DNA from: an uncultured bacterium
GTDB lineage: Bacteria > Bacillota > Clostridia > Lachnospirales > Lachnospiraceae
Length of the DNA: 6,822 bases
Reading direction: 5' to 3'
NCBI GenBank assembly: GCA_937893485.1
Contig: CALBJL010000233.1
Coordinates: 1-6,822 of the forward strand
A model generated the notes under the pieces. The model saw only the letters and a program-made list of their open reading frames with translations. It was not told the DNA's origin and did no database searches. A program made the position numbers and the translations under genes. Below, piece by piece: positions 4,611 to 6,822 of this stretch. Numbering within the stretch: the first letter of the stretch is position 1; each line of letters begins with the position of its first letter.

Positions 4611-5432
4611 TTAAAATGATCCGCCGCGGCCGCTGTGTGTAGCACCTGAGGATGATACATGCGTGTCTGAACCGCCGGAGGAGTCGTTGTCTGCGCGCGC
4701 TGTCCGCTGGACAGTATTGTATAGGAAAAATTCCCGCTCTTTGGTCAGATGCAGGCTGCCGGGCACCATATAATCAGCAGCACTCTCATTGGGAGCGACA
4801 CTTTTCAGCTGACCTCTGAGTACAAGGATATAAATCACCGCAGCGACAAGCCCGACCACCAGGCTGATGAGCAGATTCCCGAAAAACGGAAACGGTTCTT
4901 TTGGCATGTTATCGACATCATAAGGGGAACCAGTCTCTGCCTGTGTGGCAAAATCATCACAGAGTGAGACATAGTCGTCAAAGGCATATTCGTAATCGCC
5001 GTCACTGAGCGAACCGGTAATCTGTTCAATGATATAGTCCATTCCCGCATCGGTGAAGAACGTGATGCCGTCTCCGCGTGCGCTGATCCAGCAGTCGCGG
5101 GTCGCGAGATTGATATACAGGATCGTTCCGGAGCAGTCATCACCGACACCGTAGCCGTTATAGTCAAAGAAGTCGTCCGCTGCCTCCATCGGTGATGAGA
5201 TGTCGGCGTTTTCTTCCGTAAAAATGACAAAATCCATGTTATGTTTATCACTGATTTCTGATAATCGCGATTCGAGAGCCGCTGCCTGCTCATCCGTTAA
5301 AAGTCCGGCATCATCAACAAAAAAGTATCCGGCATCGGCTGCACTGGCAGTGATCGGCGGAAGAATTGTAAATACGAGCAATATACAGATCAGCAGTGCC
5401 TGTAAAATTCGTCTGTTTTTCTTTGTTTTCAT
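4611..5432 (-). CDS. TPM-domain (TLP18.3/Psb32/MOLO-1) exported membrane protein
   Basis: Extracytoplasmic protein of 273 residues. A signal peptide occupies residues 1-31 (basic MKTKKNRR, hydrophobic 9-27, ITASA before the mature end). The TPM domain spans about 36-165: F38-V-D-D-A-G-L-L-T-D-E-Q-A-A-A-L at its start (family D..g.Ls..e...L), F68-V-I-F-T strand, D87-D-F-F-D-Y-N-G-Y-G-V-G, then G102-T-I-L-Y-I-N and the W115-I-S-A-R-G-D-G strand. A single membrane helix at 184-205 follows, then a cytoplasmic tail ending in Ser/Gly-rich S-G-R-G-G-S-F, like the HGGGGGSF tails of YgcG-type proteins. The biochemical role is not settled for the family. Start: GGAGGA eight bases upstream; that site overlaps the stop of the zinc-ribbon gene, so translation is probably coupled. 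The LemA partner often found with TPM genes is absent here. Confidence 0.85.
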   Translation of the reverse strand: MKTKKNRRILQALLICILLVFTILPPITASAADAGYFFVDDAGLLTDEQAAALESRLSEISDKHNMDFVIFTEENADISSPMEAADDFFDYNGYGVGDDCSGTILYINLATRDCWISARGDGITFFTDAGMDYIIEQITGSLSDGDYEYAFDDYVSLCDDFATQAETGSPYDVDNMPKEPFPFFGNLLISLVVGLVAAVIYILVLRGQLKSVAPNESAADYMVPGSLHLTKEREFFLYNTVQRTARADNDSSGGSDTHVSSSGATHSGRGGSF

Positions 5433-5445
5433 TATGTAGATCCTC

Positions 5446-6531
5446 CTAAATCAACCATATGAGGGCAAGTACGGCATAGCTGATGACGGCTGCCAGAGCG
5501 AGCGTTCTTGCAAAGTATTTTTTCATCAGATGCTTGTCAGAGGGAAGATTTCCGACGAATTTTCCGGTCTGACCGTTCATCGCAAACATGTAGCGATCGC
5601 CGTTCCAGGTGGTGTTCAGTATCCATACCGGATACATCGCATAGCCAGCTTTTCCCTCGACAAGTTGCATGTTGCCGCCGTCCGGAATGACGGATGAAAA
5701 GCCGTGTACAGTCTGCATAAACTGTGTCTCGGTCGAGTGCCGCATGCGTTCATTGGCGCGGGCACTGCTCGTCTTTTCGTCCACATCATACTTATCCGCA
5801 TAATATCCGGCGAAATAAGCAGTCTGAAAGGGAACTGCATCATGAAAATCATAGGGTTCGAGTGATTCCATCAGGTCGTCTGCCATCTTTACTGATCCGT
5901 CTACCGGCACATGTGAATACGAGACATCGCCTTCGCGGATGACAGAAAAATAACTGGTTTCCGTATAGTCGTAGTCACTGTCACTCCATGTTCTTAAACG
6001 TGTCGCTTTATAGCGCATATGTGCGGTGACGGTGCTGTCAAACAGCCAGTACGGTACATACATGCCTTTGATCTCATCAATGTGCGCCTCATCCTTAAAT
6101 ACGCGGGGAAGGAGCTTTTTTCCCTTTAAATGTTCATTGAATTTGGCTTTTGCTGCCTGCTTATCCAGCTTGAAAGGAATGATATAGTCCGGTTTTAAGT
6201 CGCCCATCAGGTGTCCTTTTAGCGTGACGGGGCTGTCACAGAACGGACAGATGCTGGCTGCCGTATTCTCGTCGGCGACAATCTCGCCGCCGCAGGAACT
6301 GCACACATAGACACCGAGCCCGTCGCTGTCACTGTCTGACCATGTACCGATGGTATCTGTGTTCCAGTTCATGTCATCAGTGCCGTCATTTGACAGCTCA
6401 TCGTCATAAGCCTTGAGCGTATCCATATCAAATTCCGTATCGCAGTAGGGACACTTCATTTTCTGCACGGAGCTGTTAAATTCGATCGCACCTCCGCAGC
6501 AGGGGCATTTTAATCCTTGTAAATCTGCCAT
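5446..6531 (-). CDS. Double zinc-ribbon protein with C-terminal membrane helix (TFIIB-type zinc ribbon family)
   Basis: A 361-residue protein of a family usually annotated only as 'TFIIB-type zinc ribbon-containing'. Two zinc ribbons are visible: C9-P-C-C12 with C27-P-Y-C30, and C77-S-S-C80 with C95-P-F-C98. An acidic linker rich in Asp/Ser/Asn (about 43-70) joins them. A beta-rich body with many Tyr and Trp residues follows: P-F-K-L-D at about 119, M-Y-V-P-Y-W-L-F-D near 158, and Y-P-V-W-I-L-N-T-T-W near 299. The chain ends in one membrane helix (about 341-361) with almost no tail, so the body should face the cytoplasm (tail-anchored topology). The start has GGAGG at 6538-6542, six bases away. 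It is first in an operon with the TPM protein, 13 bases upstream of it. Function is unknown; some databases mislabel such proteins as primosomal or DNA helicase because of the ribbons, and no helicase motif is present. Confidence 0.8.
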   Translation of the reverse strand: MADLQGLKCPCCGGAIEFNSSVQKMKCPYCDTEFDMDTLKAYDDELSNDGTDDMNWNTDTIGTWSDSDSDGLGVYVCSSCGGEIVADENTAASICPFCDSPVTLKGHLMGDLKPDYIIPFKLDKQAAKAKFNEHLKGKKLLPRVFKDEAHIDEIKGMYVPYWLFDSTVTAHMRYKATRLRTWSDSDYDYTETSYFSVIREGDVSYSHVPVDGSVKMADDLMESLEPYDFHDAVPFQTAYFAGYYADKYDVDEKTSSARANERMRHSTETQFMQTVHGFSSVIPDGGNMQLVEGKAGYAMYPVWILNTTWNGDRYMFAMNGQTGKFVGNLPSDKHLMKKYFARTLALAAVISYAVLALIWLI

Positions 6532-6581
6532 GAGTTACCTCCGTTTTGTTGTTGTTCTGGTGTAATATACAGATATATTGT

Positions 6582-6610
6582 ATCATATTAGCCCACCAAC
6601 GGAAGAACAA
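6582..6610 (-). promoter_or_regulatory. Probable promoter of the zinc-ribbon/TPM operon
   Basis: On the minus strand TTGTTC (6610-6605) and TATGAT (6587-6582) are separated by 17 bases. The -10 is good, the -35 only half matches. A start near 6575 gives a leader of about 44 bases before the ATG at 6531. Confidence 0.45.
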
Positions 6611-6619
6611 ATTGAAAAA

Positions 6620-6754
6620 ATGATGGCAGGGTTTTCGTGGGCGGTCAGGTTTCACGGAGAAACTTTATTGGAAAAAGGGCCGGCGCTGTGGTATGCTATG
6701 GGTGATAGGGGTTATTCGGATGAGGCTATTTATGCGGTGTTTCGAGGCATGTGA
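6620..6754 (+). CDS. Short hypothetical ORF or 3' gene fragment (44 residues)
   Basis: ATG at 6620 opens MMAGFSWAVRFHGETLLEKG, and the frame runs to TGA at 6752-6754 ending AIYAVFRGM. The frame is also open upstream from 6566, reading PPTEEQIEK just before the Met. The amino-acid mix (Trp, Gly, charged residues, few rare codons) looks like real protein. No ribosome binding site lies close to the ATG, and the upstream part overlaps the promoter of the divergent operon. I therefore favour the 3' remnant of a decayed gene over a working small gene. The family is not recognised. Confidence 0.35.
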   Translation: MMAGFSWAVRFHGETLLEKGPALWYAMGDRGYSDEAIYAVFRGM

Positions 6755-6822
6755 GCATGATATTTCATATTTGCAGCTCCCGCAAGCATGTCTGTTTTGC
6801 TTTCATTGCACGAACCATTCCG

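Noticed and set aside
4835..5293. 152-codon minus-strand ORF within the TPM gene
   Set aside because: Shadow frame of the TPM gene on the same strand; it lacks a start signal and any recognisable motif.
6765..6822. Possible C-terminus of a minus-strand gene entering from the right edge (...MVRAMKAKQTCLRELQI, stop at 6767-6765)
   Set aside because: Only 18 codons are visible, the family is not recognised, and an open frame of this length is expected by chance.
1..6822. tRNA or rRNA genes
   Set aside because: I saw no cloverleaf with a GGTTCRA-type T-arm and no rRNA-like conserved stretch on either strand.

Overview
The window looks like part of a Clostridia (probably Lachnospiraceae) chromosome. 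The reasons are strong AGGAGG-type ribosome binding sites, short intergenic spacers, sigma-A promoters with 17-base spacers, and the gene content: a MATE pump beside a Crp/Fnr-type regulator, a FIST protein beside a soluble chemoreceptor, and a double zinc-ribbon protein beside a TPM protein. This placement is inferred from gene families, not from a search.

Layout. (1) 1-1254: a MATE efflux pump, minus strand and cut by the left edge, diverges from a Crp/Fnr-family regulator. The 89-base gap between them holds a near-consensus promoter and a perfect 12-base palindrome. (2) 1255-2423: about 1.2 kb with no intact gene but dense signals. These are a consensus-like promoter, a DnaA-box-like site and iteron-like repeats, a 15-codon micro-ORF, a terminator, a 16-base direct repeat around a perfect 8+8 inverted repeat, six CCGG-ended repeats at about 22-base period, a DNA-binding (excisionase-like) gene killed by an in-frame TAG, and a frameshifted hydrophobic fragment resembling the C-terminus of an ABC permease. 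This reads as the scar of one or more mobile elements. (3) 2424-4456: a two-gene plus-strand operon of a FIST sensory-domain protein and a membrane-less methyl-accepting chemotaxis protein, ending at a strong hairpin that can terminate both strands. (4) 4611-6531: a minus-strand operon of a double zinc-ribbon membrane protein followed by a secreted TPM-domain membrane protein, coupled by a 13-base spacer. (5) 6532-6822: the promoter of that operon, a short coding-looking ORF on the other strand, and 68 further bases in which I see nothing firm.

How the genes work together. The Crp-like protein probably controls the pump and itself. FIST and the soluble receptor form a plausible two-piece cytosolic sensor feeding a CheA/CheW array encoded elsewhere. 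The zinc-ribbon and TPM proteins probably act together at the membrane. I find no complete new system. The best leads are the promoter-to-terminator transcript unit at 1323-1591, the phased repeat array with its broken DNA-binding gene, and the split FIST/receptor module.
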